Shown here in pieces: positions 1 through 6,484 of a DNA stretch of 13,292 bases. Within the stretch, counting starts at the first letter, position 1. Every line of letters starts with the position of its first letter. The notes beneath the pieces were generated by a model, which was given only the letters and a program-made list of their open reading frames with translations, was not told where the DNA came from and did not search any database. The position numbers were made by a program, and so were the translations under genes. This DNA comes from Myxococcales bacterium (GTDB taxonomy: Bacteria > Myxococcota > Polyangia > Polyangiales > Polyangiaceae): contig PLXW01000127.1 of NCBI GenBank assembly GCA_003151595.1, forward strand, positions 1 to 13,292. Reading direction: 5' to 3'.

Positions 1-84
1 GGTGACCGGGGCGCCTACTCGATAATCGCCCGAGCACGCGAGCAAGCTGGTCAGTCCAGAGAGAGAGCCCCTAGTGGTTCCCCC

Positions 85-186
85 CGCGTTCGCGTTCGCG
101 TTCGCGTTCGCGTTCGCGTTCGCGTCCGCGTTCGCGTTCGCGTCCGCGTTGGCGTCCCCGTCCGCGTCCGCGTCCGCGCCCGCGCC
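85..186. repeat. Hexanucleotide tandem array, consensus CGCGTY, about 17 units
   Basis: Seventeen consecutive 6-bp units can be read from the sequence. The first six are exact CGCGTT. A middle block mixes CGCGTT and CGCGTC with one GGCGTC and one CCCGTC, and the right end is CGCGTC then CGCGCC. The array stops about 6 bp before the stop codon (complement of 192-194) of the minus-strand phosphoesterase gene, so it would lie in that gene's 3' untranslated region. All plus-strand frames give two-residue repeats (Ala-Phe, Arg-Val and similar), which look like translation artefacts and not a protein. The graded change of units from left to right fits slippage at one end with older, diverged units at the other. 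No function is known to me. Confidence 0.9.
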
Positions 187-191
187 CGCCC

Positions 192-1181
192 TCACTCCCC
201 CCACTCCAACTCGAACCGATCGATCACCTCCCACTCCGCCGCCCCCCGCGCGATCCCCCGCACCTCCGCGCTCACCCCGCGCTCCCCGATCGCATACGTC
301 GCGAAGTTGAAATCCCGCAGCGCCGGCCCCGCATACAGATCGTCCGCGTGCCTCCGCGCGCTCCCCGTCTCCAGCGTCGCGCGCGGCCCTCCCCCTCCGC
401 CGCTCACGACGTACGTCTTCCCATCGCGCGCGAAGCGCTCGTAGCTGTGCACGTGGCCGTTGAGCATCGCCAGCGTCTTCCTCGCGCGGGCGAACGGCGG
501 CACGAGATCGCGCTGCACGCGCGCGTCGTCGCCGGTGATCGTGCTGTTGCTCTGCGGCGCGTGATGAAACGCCACCAGGACGCCGCGCACGCTCGTATCT
601 GCGTCGAACGTGCGAAGCGTCTCGTCGTACCAGCGGAGCTCCTCCGCCCACGCCGCGTCGCCGAGATCGCCCGCGTTGCTGTCGAGCACCACCACGCGCA
701 ACGGCCCGAACGCGATCGCGAACCAGTGTCGCTGCTCGTCGAGCGGGAAGCGCGGGAACACGTGCGCCTCGGCCGCGGCCCGCCCGCCCCAGTACTCGTG
801 GTTCCCGAACGCGCTCACCACCGGCACGCCCGCCGCGCGCCACGACGCCGTCAGTCGATCGAACGCCCCCCACTCCGCGCCCGACGCGCCGTCGAACACG
901 CAGTCGCCCGTGATGAGGAGCAGCTCCGGCCGCGCCGCCGCGATCGCCGCGACGACCCGCGCGCGCTCGGCGTCGTTTTGCTCGCGCCAGAACTCGAGCA
1001 GCGGCGCCGTGCGTTGCAAATCCCCGACGACGACGAGCCGCGCACCATCACGAAATGCCGGAACCTTCGCGGAGAAGACCGCAGGCGGCGCTTCCGCTCC
1101 GGCGCAGCCCGTCATGAAGGCGACGATGCTCGACACGAAAAGCGCGCGAATCACGGGTACAACTTTAAACCCGGCGCTCAT
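192..1181 (-). CDS. Lipoprotein metallophosphoesterase, purple-acid-phosphatase-like
   Basis: A 329-residue calcineurin-like phosphoesterase, probably a lipoprotein facing the periplasm. Residues 1-26 form a signal peptide ending at Cys26 (FMTGC lipobox; Met at -3 is unusual). Metal-binding blocks follow in family order: GDLQ at 53-56, GDCVF at 92-96, GNHEY at 126-130, FHH at 205-207 and GHVHSYER at 242-249. The last block resembles purple acid phosphatases. Two differences stand out: block I has Gln56 where most members have His (GDxH), and block II has Phe where purple acid phosphatases carry the Tyr metal ligand. The substrate is unknown; phosphomonoesters or diesters are the family norm. 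The ATG at 1181 is taken as start. An in-frame GTG at about 1154 would give a shorter, more typical signal peptide and cannot be excluded. It is divergent from the copper-monooxygenase-like gene with only 49 bp between, so the two probably share a control region. Confidence 0.85.
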   Translation of the reverse strand: MSAGFKVVPVIRALFVSSIVAFMTGCAGAEAPPAVFSAKVPAFRDGARLVVVGDLQRTAPLLEFWREQNDAERARVVAAIAAARPELLLITGDCVFDGASGAEWGAFDRLTASWRAAGVPVVSAFGNHEYWGGRAAAEAHVFPRFPLDEQRHWFAIAFGPLRVVVLDSNAGDLGDAAWAEELRWYDETLRTFDADTSVRGVLVAFHHAPQSNSTITGDDARVQRDLVPPFARARKTLAMLNGHVHSYERFARDGKTYVVSGGGGGPRATLETGSARRHADDLYAGPALRDFNFATYAIGERGVSAEVRGIARGAAEWEVIDRFELEWGE

Positions 1182-1187
1182 TCCGCT

Positions 1188-1199
1188 TCAACCGGTTGA
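1188..1199. promoter_or_regulatory. 12-bp perfect palindrome between divergent genes (possible operator)
   Basis: TCAACCGGTTGA is a perfect inverted repeat. It lies inside the 49-bp gap separating the divergent lipoprotein genes, 7 bp from the phosphoesterase ATG and 31 bp before the start at 1231. Its position suits a dimeric regulator controlling both genes. This is inference only: a 12-bp palindrome can arise by chance, and I do not recognise the motif as that of a known regulator. Confidence 0.3.
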
Positions 1200-1230
1200 C
1201 CCGCTGCCTCTCCGTTCCTAGGAGCATCCG

Positions 1231-2409
1231 ATGATTTCACTTCGCGGATGTCTGACGTCGTGCGCTCTCCTCGCCTGTGCGCTCCCGGGATGCGCATCGA
1301 GTTCTTCGAGCCCCACCAGCACGAACACCTCGGCCTCGACCTACACGATTCAAACCCCCACGCTCACCATCAAGGCGAGCTCCGAGAAGTACATCTGTTA
1401 CGCGAAGACGCTCGAGGAAGATCTCGCGGTCGATCGCTTCGACTACGCGGTGAAGGACTACGTCCACCACGTCTTCTTCTCGCAGACCACCGCGCCCGAG
1501 CCCGACGGCGTGAGCGAGTGTGACGTCGCCTTCCGGCAGACGTGGCTCCCGCTCTTCGTCGCCGGCAAAGGCGGCTCGAGCCTCCAGTACCCGGCGGGCG
1601 ACGCCAACGTGCTCCCCAAGGGAACGCAGGTCGTCCTCCAGCTTCACCTCCTCAATGCCACGGCGAACGACGAGACGTTCGACGTCGCGCTCGCGCTCCA
1701 CAAGTCGACGGTGCCGAACCCGACGCCGGTCGGCATCTTCGTCTTCGGCACGCAGAACATCTCGCTCCCCCCGTCGGCGACGACGACGGTGACGTCCGAG
1801 TGCATCGTCGACCAGGACGTGAAGTCGTTCGCCATGTTCGCGCACGAGCATCAGCTCGGCACGAAGGTCACGCTCGAGACCGCGGACAGCACCGGCGCGT
1901 ACGCGATGACCTACAAGCGCGATCCGTACAGCTTCAACAATCAGTTCATGGACCAGACGCCGCTCTCCATCCCCAAGGGGACCAAGACGCGCGTCACGTG
2001 CACGTACGACAACTCGACGACGTCGACCGTCGGCTACGGCGAGAGCTCGAACAACGAGATGTGTTACATCATCACGTTCGTCCCCGGGAAAGCGGGCGCC
2101 TTCGCGTGCGTGACCACCGCGCCGAGCGATGCGGGCGCGGGCGGCGGCGACGGCGGAACGTGCCACGCGACGGCGAACGCGATGGGCATCGGCGGCGCAT
2201 GCACGGCCGGCGGCGGCGAGTGCGCGTCGGGCCTCTCGTGCTCGAGCGATCTGAACAACACGCCGGGCGCGGGCTTCTGCATGAAGGTCGGATGCACCGG
2301 GAGCGCCGACTGCGGAGGCGCCACCTGCTGCGCGCCGTCACAAGGCGGAGGCGCGGTGAACGTGTGCCTGCCGACGTCGTGCGTGCCGTCCGACTGCGCC
2401 GTAAAGTGA
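1231..2409 (+). CDS. Lipoprotein with PHM/DBH-type copper type II monooxygenase fold
   Basis: A 392-residue protein with a lipoprotein signal (LPGC, Cys21) and a Ser/Thr-rich linker (22-37). Residues ~45-293 match copper type II ascorbate-dependent monooxygenases such as peptidylglycine hydroxylating monooxygenase (PHM). First copper site: His79-His80 and His139 (in QLH, as PHM Gln170-x-His172). Second site: His205/His207 in HEHQLG (PHM HTHHLG) and Met277 in NEMC (PHM Met314). Cysteines 56/97, 191/293 and 257/278 fall where I recall three PHM disulfides. The residues that hold the peptide carboxylate in PHM (Arg240, Asn316, Tyr318) align with Phe203, Tyr279 and Ile281, so a peptidylglycine substrate is unlikely. 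Residues ~294-392 form an Asp/Gly-rich linker and a Cys-rich tail typical of myxobacterial secreted proteins. AGGAG at 1220-1224 sits 6 bp before the ATG. Predicted role: an outer-membrane-anchored, copper-dependent hydroxylase of unknown substrate. Fold confidence is high, activity unproven. Confidence 0.82.
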   Translation: MISLRGCLTSCALLACALPGCASSSSSPTSTNTSASTYTIQTPTLTIKASSEKYICYAKTLEEDLAVDRFDYAVKDYVHHVFFSQTTAPEPDGVSECDVAFRQTWLPLFVAGKGGSSLQYPAGDANVLPKGTQVVLQLHLLNATANDETFDVALALHKSTVPNPTPVGIFVFGTQNISLPPSATTTVTSECIVDQDVKSFAMFAHEHQLGTKVTLETADSTGAYAMTYKRDPYSFNNQFMDQTPLSIPKGTKTRVTCTYDNSTTSTVGYGESSNNEMCYIITFVPGKAGAFACVTTAPSDAGAGGGDGGTCHATANAMGIGGACTAGGGECASGLSCSSDLNNTPGAGFCMKVGCTGSADCGGATCCAPSQGGGAVNVCLPTSCVPSDCAVK

Positions 2410-2463
2410 GCGCGCTTCTCTCTTAGAGCAGACGTCGATTCAATGGGTCCGTCGCACCGCGCG

Positions 2464-2563
2464 CCCTCACCCCCCAGCCCCCTCTCCCGTAAAGGGAGAG
2501 GGGGAGCCAAAGCGTGATCTCTCCTCCCCTCTCCCCTCGCGGGAGAGGGGCCGGGGGTGAGGG
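2464..2563. repeat. REP-like double-hairpin palindromic element
   Basis: This intergenic element has two inner hairpins. One has an 11-bp perfect stem at 2478-2488/2494-2504 around a 5-nt loop. The other has a 10-bp perfect stem at 2526-2535/2541-2550, also with a 5-nt loop. The outer arms (2464-2488 and 2541-2563, starting CCCTCACCCCC and ending GGGGGTGAGGG) are also inverted copies of each other, with about two gaps or mismatches, so the whole region can fold into one long cruciform. C-rich elements of the type CCCTCACCCC...CCCTCTCCC are, from general knowledge, dispersed in many GC-rich bacterial genomes. It lies between two convergent genes, the usual place for REP-like elements. Only one copy is in this window, so its dispersal is an inference. 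Confidence 0.75.
2478..2550. terminator. Possible bidirectional terminator (paired hairpins)
   Basis: The two strong GC-rich stem-loops of the REP-like element lie between the convergent stop codons at 2409 (plus strand) and 2599 (minus strand). They could end transcription from both sides. Neither is followed by a clear U tract on either strand, so they are not canonical intrinsic terminators. They might instead stabilise 3' ends. Confidence 0.3.
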
Positions 2564-2598
2564 TTCGCGGCTCGCGCTCCGGTGAATGGACGTTTGCT

Positions 2599-3666
2599 CT
2601 ATGCGCTCTCGATCACGCGGTTGCCGCCGTTCTTCTTCGCGCGGTACGCATTCTCGTCCGCGCGTCGAATGATCGACGCGAGCCCGTCGTCCGCGTGGGC
2701 GATGGCGACGCCGACGCTCGCCGTGACCGGGCGCTCGGCGTCGAACTTCATTCCCACCGCGTGGACGGCGCTCGTGATGCGATCGGCCACGACGTGCGCG
2801 CTCGACGGCTCGGTGTCGGGCAACACCACCATGAACTCGTCGCCGCCGTAGCGGGCGGCGACGTCGATGACGCGCGTGCTCGCGCCGAGCGCGCCGGCGA
2901 TCTCCTTCAGCAGGAGATCGCCGCGCAGGTGCCCCTGGTCGTCGTTGATGTGCTTGAAGGCGTCGAGGTCGAGCATCACCACGGCCAGCGCGTGGCCGCG
3001 CTTCACCCGCTCCAGCTCGTGCTCGAGGCTCACGAAGAGGTGGCGGCGGTTGAAGAGGCCGGTGAGCGGATCGCGCTCGCTCAGGTCTCGAAGGCGCTTG
3101 TTCGCCCGCGTGAGCTCCGCTTCGTGCTTTCGCACCGAGTGCACCAGCATGCCGACCACCGTGGTCGATGCGATCAGGAGCACCGTGACCAGCGCCGTCG
3201 CCGCCAGCGCCGCTTGATACGTCGGCGGCACGCCGCGCGTCGCGTCGGGGCCGTCGGGCGCGAACGGAAGCTTGCCCGCCCACTCCGACCAGACCACGGC
3301 GTCGTACGCCAGCGCGTTCAACACGGCGAGCCCGACGCCGACGCGCAGCCCCACGACGAGCGCGTTCAGCGTGCCGACGAAGAAGTACATCGCCGCGTAG
3401 ACCGACGACGTGCTCCCCAGCTGGTGAATGAGGAACGTGAGGACGACGAGATCGACGAGCCCGGCCACGAACGCGCGCGTCATCCCGCCGATGTCGCGCG
3501 CGATGAGCAGCTGCTCGACGCACGCCACGACGAGGTACACGGCGAGCACCCACACGTGCTCGCGCGTCCGCGGGAACAGCCACGGCAACACGACGATCGC
3601 CATCCCGCCGATGAAGAGGCGCGAGAGCGCCGCGCGAAACGTGAGCTGCGGATGCGTGATCCCCAC
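2599..3666 (-). CDS. Membrane-bound diguanylate cyclase (GGDEF protein)
   Basis: A 355-residue protein that should make cyclic di-GMP from two GTP at the inner membrane. Residues ~15-175 hold about six hydrophobic segments, the last at ~153-175. A short charged helix (~178-198) leads to the GGDEF domain, which begins at DPLTGLFNRR (199-208). Metal-binding DLDAFKHIND is at 233-242 and intact GGDEF at 274-278. Arg265-Val-Ile-Asp268, five residues before GGDEF, is a complete RxxD inhibitory site, so product feedback is expected. No EAL domain or recognised named sensor domain is visible; the N-terminal membrane region is the likely sensor. The start is GTG at 3666, preceded by an AGAGAGG ribosome site, 11 bp after the kinase stop. 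It is the last gene of a four-gene minus-strand block. Confidence 0.93.
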   Translation of the reverse strand: MGITHPQLTFRAALSRLFIGGMAIVVLPWLFPRTREHVWVLAVYLVVACVEQLLIARDIGGMTRAFVAGLVDLVVLTFLIHQLGSTSSVYAAMYFFVGTLNALVVGLRVGVGLAVLNALAYDAVVWSEWAGKLPFAPDGPDATRGVPPTYQAALAATALVTVLLIASTTVVGMLVHSVRKHEAELTRANKRLRDLSERDPLTGLFNRRHLFVSLEHELERVKRGHALAVVMLDLDAFKHINDDQGHLRGDLLLKEIAGALGASTRVIDVAARYGGDEFMVVLPDTEPSSAHVVADRITSAVHAVGMKFDAERPVTASVGVAIAHADDGLASIIRRADENAYRAKKNGGNRVIESA

Positions 3667-3677
3667 GAGCCCTCTCT

Positions 3678-4391
3678 TCAGCTTCGCCGGTCGTGCCAGA
3701 GCGCGATGCCGCCGAGGAGGCCCGCTTCGTTCGACGTGATCTTCACGTTCGGCGGGAGCTCAATCTTCACGTGCTTGGCGTTGCCGCCGCCGAGGTAAAC
3801 GCGACGCGGATTGAAGACCGGCTCGATCGTCGCCAGCACGCGCGCGACGTGCTTGTTCCACTTCTTCTTCCCGAGCTTCTCGAGCGCGCGCACGCCGATG
3901 TAGTCCTCGTACGTCTTGTCTTTGACGAACGGGTGATGCGCCAGCTCGAGGTTCGGCACGTAGTGGCCGTCGACGAAGAGCGCGCAGCCCATGCCCGTGC
4001 CGAGCGTGAGGAGCATCTCCACGCCGCGCCCCTCGACGACGCCGTAGCCTTGAACGCCGGCGTCGTTGAGCGCGCGCACGGGGCGCTTGGTCGCCTTCTC
4101 GAGCGACGCGGCGAGCGGGAAGCCTTGCCACGCGGGGCCGAGGTTCGGCGCGGTCTTGGTGACGCCGTCGATGACGACGCCGGGAAAGCCGACCGACACG
4201 CGATCGAACTTACCCAGCGGAACGATCAGCGCGAGCAGCGCGCGCATCACGGCGCGAGGCGTCGCGGGGTGAGGAGTCTCGACGCGGACCCTATCGGTCA
4301 GCGGCTTCCCCTTGGCGTCGACGACGAGCGCCTTCAGCCCCGTCCCACCGATGTCGATGCACAGCGTTCGCTTGCCGATCGAGCTGGCCAT
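3678..4391 (-). CDS. ppgK: ROK-family kinase, polyphosphate glucokinase-like
   Basis: This 237-residue sugar kinase resembles actinobacterial strictly polyphosphate- or ATP-dependent glucokinase, which phosphorylates glucose to glucose-6-phosphate in the cytosol. Seen in the sequence: phosphate-binding DIGGTG (13-18), GFPGVV (68-73), catalytic Asp110 in LNDAG, GTGMG (131-135), LELAHHPF (148-155) in place of the ELGH segment, and LGGGNA (200-205). The zinc CxCGxxGC motif of many ROK kinases and repressors is absent, as in PpgK. There is no N-terminal helix-turn-helix, so it is not a ROK repressor. The order and spacing of motifs follow PpgK well. Phosphoryl donor preference (polyphosphate or ATP) cannot be read from sequence. 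It starts at the ATG at 4391, 9 bp after the acetyltransferase stop, with a weak ribosome site. Confidence 0.85.
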   Translation of the reverse strand: MASSIGKRTLCIDIGGTGLKALVVDAKGKPLTDRVRVETPHPATPRAVMRALLALIVPLGKFDRVSVGFPGVVIDGVTKTAPNLGPAWQGFPLAASLEKATKRPVRALNDAGVQGYGVVEGRGVEMLLTLGTGMGCALFVDGHYVPNLELAHHPFVKDKTYEDYIGVRALEKLGKKKWNKHVARVLATIEPVFNPRRVYLGGGNAKHVKIELPPNVKITSNEAGLLGGIALWHDRRS

Positions 4392-4400
4392 CGGCCGATG

Positions 4401-5030
4401 CTACGCCTGAGCGCGCTTGGGATCGCGCCACATCAGCCACACGGGCGGCGCGTCGGGAGCCATGATGATCTTCTCGAGCACACGAAACCCGTGACGCGCG
4501 TACAGGCGCGAGTTCGCCTCCGTCGAGGCCTCGAGGTACGCGGGCGAGTTCGAAGAATCGACGCGCGCCAGCGTGGCCGCGAGGAGCTGCGAGCCGATGC
4601 CGCGCCCCTGCTTCGATGGATCGACGGCGATCGCGAACAGGTAGTAGTGCGGCTCCGAGGGGTGCCCCTTCTGAACGCGATCGAGCACGCGGAGCACGTG
4701 AGGGATGCGCGTGACGCCGATGCAGCCGATCAGCCGATGGAGCTGCGTGAGCGCGGGGGCCATCTTCCACTTCGACGGCGGGGTCCAGAGCGCCGCGCCG
4801 TCGCCGTTTCCGGCGATCCACGTCTCGCCGTGCGGCTGCGTGAGCTTGCAGAACGCGATGTCGAAGATGTCGCTGTAGGCGCGGGTGCGGTGCCTGTCCT
4901 GGCGGAGCAGGTAGCGCGCGACCGGGTCGGCATCGAACCCGCGAACGAGCGCGCGGTTGATCGCCTGGCGATCGGCCATCGTCGCCGGGCGCACGTCGGC
5001 GCTCGGCTTCAGGTTCGTGCTCGCGCTCAT
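4401..5030 (-). CDS. GNAT-family N-acetyltransferase
   Basis: A 209-residue acetyltransferase that should move an acetyl group from acetyl-CoA to an amine of an unknown substrate. The acetyl-CoA loop is QGRGIG (141-146), in the context AVDPSKQGRGIGSQLL. It is followed by the usual EASTEANSRLYARHGF segment (167-182). The fold starts at ~11 (ADVRPATMADRQAI). The middle part (~70-125) is longer than in minimal GNATs and recalls puromycin-acetyltransferase-like members, but resistance is not implied. The ATG at 5030 overlaps the upstream hydrolase stop as ATGA, so translation is likely coupled. The frame stays open further upstream, inside the hydrolase gene, but that extension is Arg/Ala-rich antisense-type sequence and is rejected. 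Confidence 0.9.
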   Translation of the reverse strand: MSASTNLKPSADVRPATMADRQAINRALVRGFDADPVARYLLRQDRHRTRAYSDIFDIAFCKLTQPHGETWIAGNGDGAALWTPPSKWKMAPALTQLHRLIGCIGVTRIPHVLRVLDRVQKGHPSEPHYYLFAIAVDPSKQGRGIGSQLLAATLARVDSSNSPAYLEASTEANSRLYARHGFRVLEKIIMAPDAPPVWLMWRDPKRAQA

Positions 5031-5887
5031 GCCGCCTCGTAGGTCGGCGGTCGCATGCTCTGCCCGGGCGCGGTGTGGAGGACGCGCAAGCGCGCGAGCG
5101 CGCGCCGGACCACGTCGCGATCGGTGATCGGAATTCCGTGCGCGGCGTCGGCGATCATCTCCAGCTCGGCGTGCGGGATCAGCTTCGCGAGCCTGCGGCT
5201 GTTCGCGGCGGGGAGCAGAATGTCGTGCTCGGCGCCGATGACCACGACCGGCACCTGGAGCCGCTTCAAGCTGAATCCCGTGGAGTGAAGCGCGACGGCC
5301 GCGAGCTGCCCCAGGAACGCGAGCGGCGGCATCGGCTCTTCTTTGAGCGCCGCGGGCCACTCGCTCATCAAGGTGTGCGCGTGCGGCTGATGCGCCTTCG
5401 TGAGGAGGATCTTCGCCAGCAGCTTTCGCCCGCCGCGCGGCACGAGCAGCGGAAGCGAGATCAGCGTGGCCAGCGCGCGCAGCCCCGGGAGGCGCCCGTG
5501 CGGCAACCCCGGCGTCGTCGCCAGGAGCACGAGGCCGTCGACGCGGTTCGGATGCCGGAGCGCCACGTGCTGCGCGATCATTCCCCCCATCGAGATGCCG
5601 ACGATCGTCGCGCGTCGCATGTTCGCGGCGTCCATGGCGGCGATCACGTCGTCGGCCATCTGCGACATGCGGTACGGCGGGCGCGGCTTGTCGCTCTTCC
5701 CGGCGCCGCGGTTGTCGATGACCAGCACGCGACACGGGCGCACCGGGTCTTCCGCCAGCAGCTCCGGTTGTTCGAACCAGAAGCGCGACGACAGCCCCAA
5801 CCCCTGCACGAGCACCACGTTGTCCCCGCGGTCTCCGACGACCCGGTAGTGAACCCGCGCTCCACGCGCGCCGACGGCGAAAGGCAT
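5027..5887 (-). CDS. Alpha/beta-hydrolase fold protein
   Basis: A 286-residue cytosolic alpha/beta hydrolase with no signal peptide. Catalytic triad: Ser99 in the nucleophile elbow GISMGG (97-102), Asp222 in GAEHD, and His250 in AAHGI. The oxyanion region is VLVQGLGLSSRFW (25-37), with VIDNRGAGKSD at 56-66. The cap region (~130-205) is helical. The family covers esterases, lipases, C-C hydrolases and haloperoxidase-like enzymes; the substrate cannot be assigned. It is the promoter-proximal gene of the minus-strand block and faces the TerB-like gene across 93 bp, where both promoters must lie. I found no convincing promoter hexamers there and no strong ribosome site before the ATG. Confidence 0.9.
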   Translation of the reverse strand: MPFAVGARGARVHYRVVGDRGDNVVLVQGLGLSSRFWFEQPELLAEDPVRPCRVLVIDNRGAGKSDKPRPPYRMSQMADDVIAAMDAANMRRATIVGISMGGMIAQHVALRHPNRVDGLVLLATTPGLPHGRLPGLRALATLISLPLLVPRGGRKLLAKILLTKAHQPHAHTLMSEWPAALKEEPMPPLAFLGQLAAVALHSTGFSLKRLQVPVVVIGAEHDILLPAANSRRLAKLIPHAELEMIADAAHGIPITDRDVVRRALARLRVLHTAPGQSMRPPTYEAA

Positions 5888-5980
5888 GAGGCCCGTTATG
5901 ACCCGCTTCGTACCGTTCGCAAAGCCGGCACGGCGCGCGGGACAGGAGAAAGACGCAAATGGGATGGTAGGCTAGCCGCC

Positions 5981-6484
5981 ATGACGACGACGACTCCTGC
6001 GCTCCACGTCGAGCGCGTGCTCCCGGCGCGCGCGGATCTCACGGTCGGCGAGGTCGATGCGATCCTCGAGGCCGCGTACCTGATGACGCTCGCCGACGGG
6101 CACCTCTCGGAGGACGAGTACGAGGCGTTCCGGACGCTGGTGTCGGCGATGCGAGGGCTCGCGGCGGGGGCGACGAAGCTGCTGAACGACGGCGAGCTCG
6201 CGAAGGTGATCGAGCGCTACACGATCCGGAGCGATCACGCCGCGCGCGACGAGCGGGTGACGGTGCTGCGCACGCAGCTCAATCGCCCGATGGCGCGCGA
6301 GCTGGCGTACAAGGTCGCGTTCGCGATGTCGCTGTGCGATCTCGACGCGAGCGACGACGAGCAAGACTACGACGACGAGCTTGTCGCCGCGTTCGGCATC
6401 GACGACGAACGGGCCGACGCGCTCGCCGCCGAGGTCTACGCGGCGCTCGATGCAGACCTCGATCGCGACTCGGAGCAACCATGA
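5981..6484 (+). CDS. TerB-like (tellurite-resistance/DUF533-type) helical protein
   Basis: A 167-residue acidic, all-helical cytosolic protein without a signal peptide. It shows the two TerB-fold signatures: AAYLMTLADGHLSEDEYEAF (31-50), and a later Asp-rich block (~117-138: LCDLDASDDEQDYDDELVAAF) after AYKVAFAMS (109-117). These acidic clusters are expected to bind divalent metal. TerB-like proteins occur with membrane stress and metal-sensing systems, but no other ter genes are here, so tellurite resistance should not be inferred. The ATG at 5981 is chosen because the domain begins just after it; the open frame upstream is antisense to the hydrolase. No clear Shine-Dalgarno is seen. Its stop overlaps the next start as ATGA, which pairs it with the leucine-rich-repeat lipoprotein. 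Confidence 0.8.
   Translation: MTTTTPALHVERVLPARADLTVGEVDAILEAAYLMTLADGHLSEDEYEAFRTLVSAMRGLAAGATKLLNDGELAKVIERYTIRSDHAARDERVTVLRTQLNRPMARELAYKVAFAMSLCDLDASDDEQDYDDELVAAFGIDDERADALAAEVYAALDADLDRDSEQP

Noticed and set aside
1..84. Possible 3' end of a gene entering from the left (a frame reaching TAA at 23-25)
   Set aside because: Only seven codons are visible, so no family or coding bias can be judged. Nothing else was recognised before the array.
74..310. Plus-strand open frame of 78 codons rich in Ala-Phe repeats
   Set aside because: It is a translation of the hexanucleotide array followed by antisense phosphoesterase sequence. There is no ribosome site and no plausible protein character.
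348..1221. Long plus-strand frames opposite the phosphoesterase gene
   Set aside because: They are Arg/Ala/His-rich shadows caused by high GC; the minus-strand frame has signal peptide and catalytic motifs. The same reasoning removes the long antisense frames opposite the other genes.
5031..5735. N-terminal extension of the GNAT frame into the hydrolase gene
   Set aside because: The extension is Arg/Ala-rich with no domain and overlaps a gene with a complete catalytic triad. The ATG at 5030 with its ATGA overlap is preferred.
5981..6484. Tellurite-resistance operon
   Set aside because: Only a single TerB-like domain is present. No terC, terD, terZ or related genes are near, so resistance is not supported.
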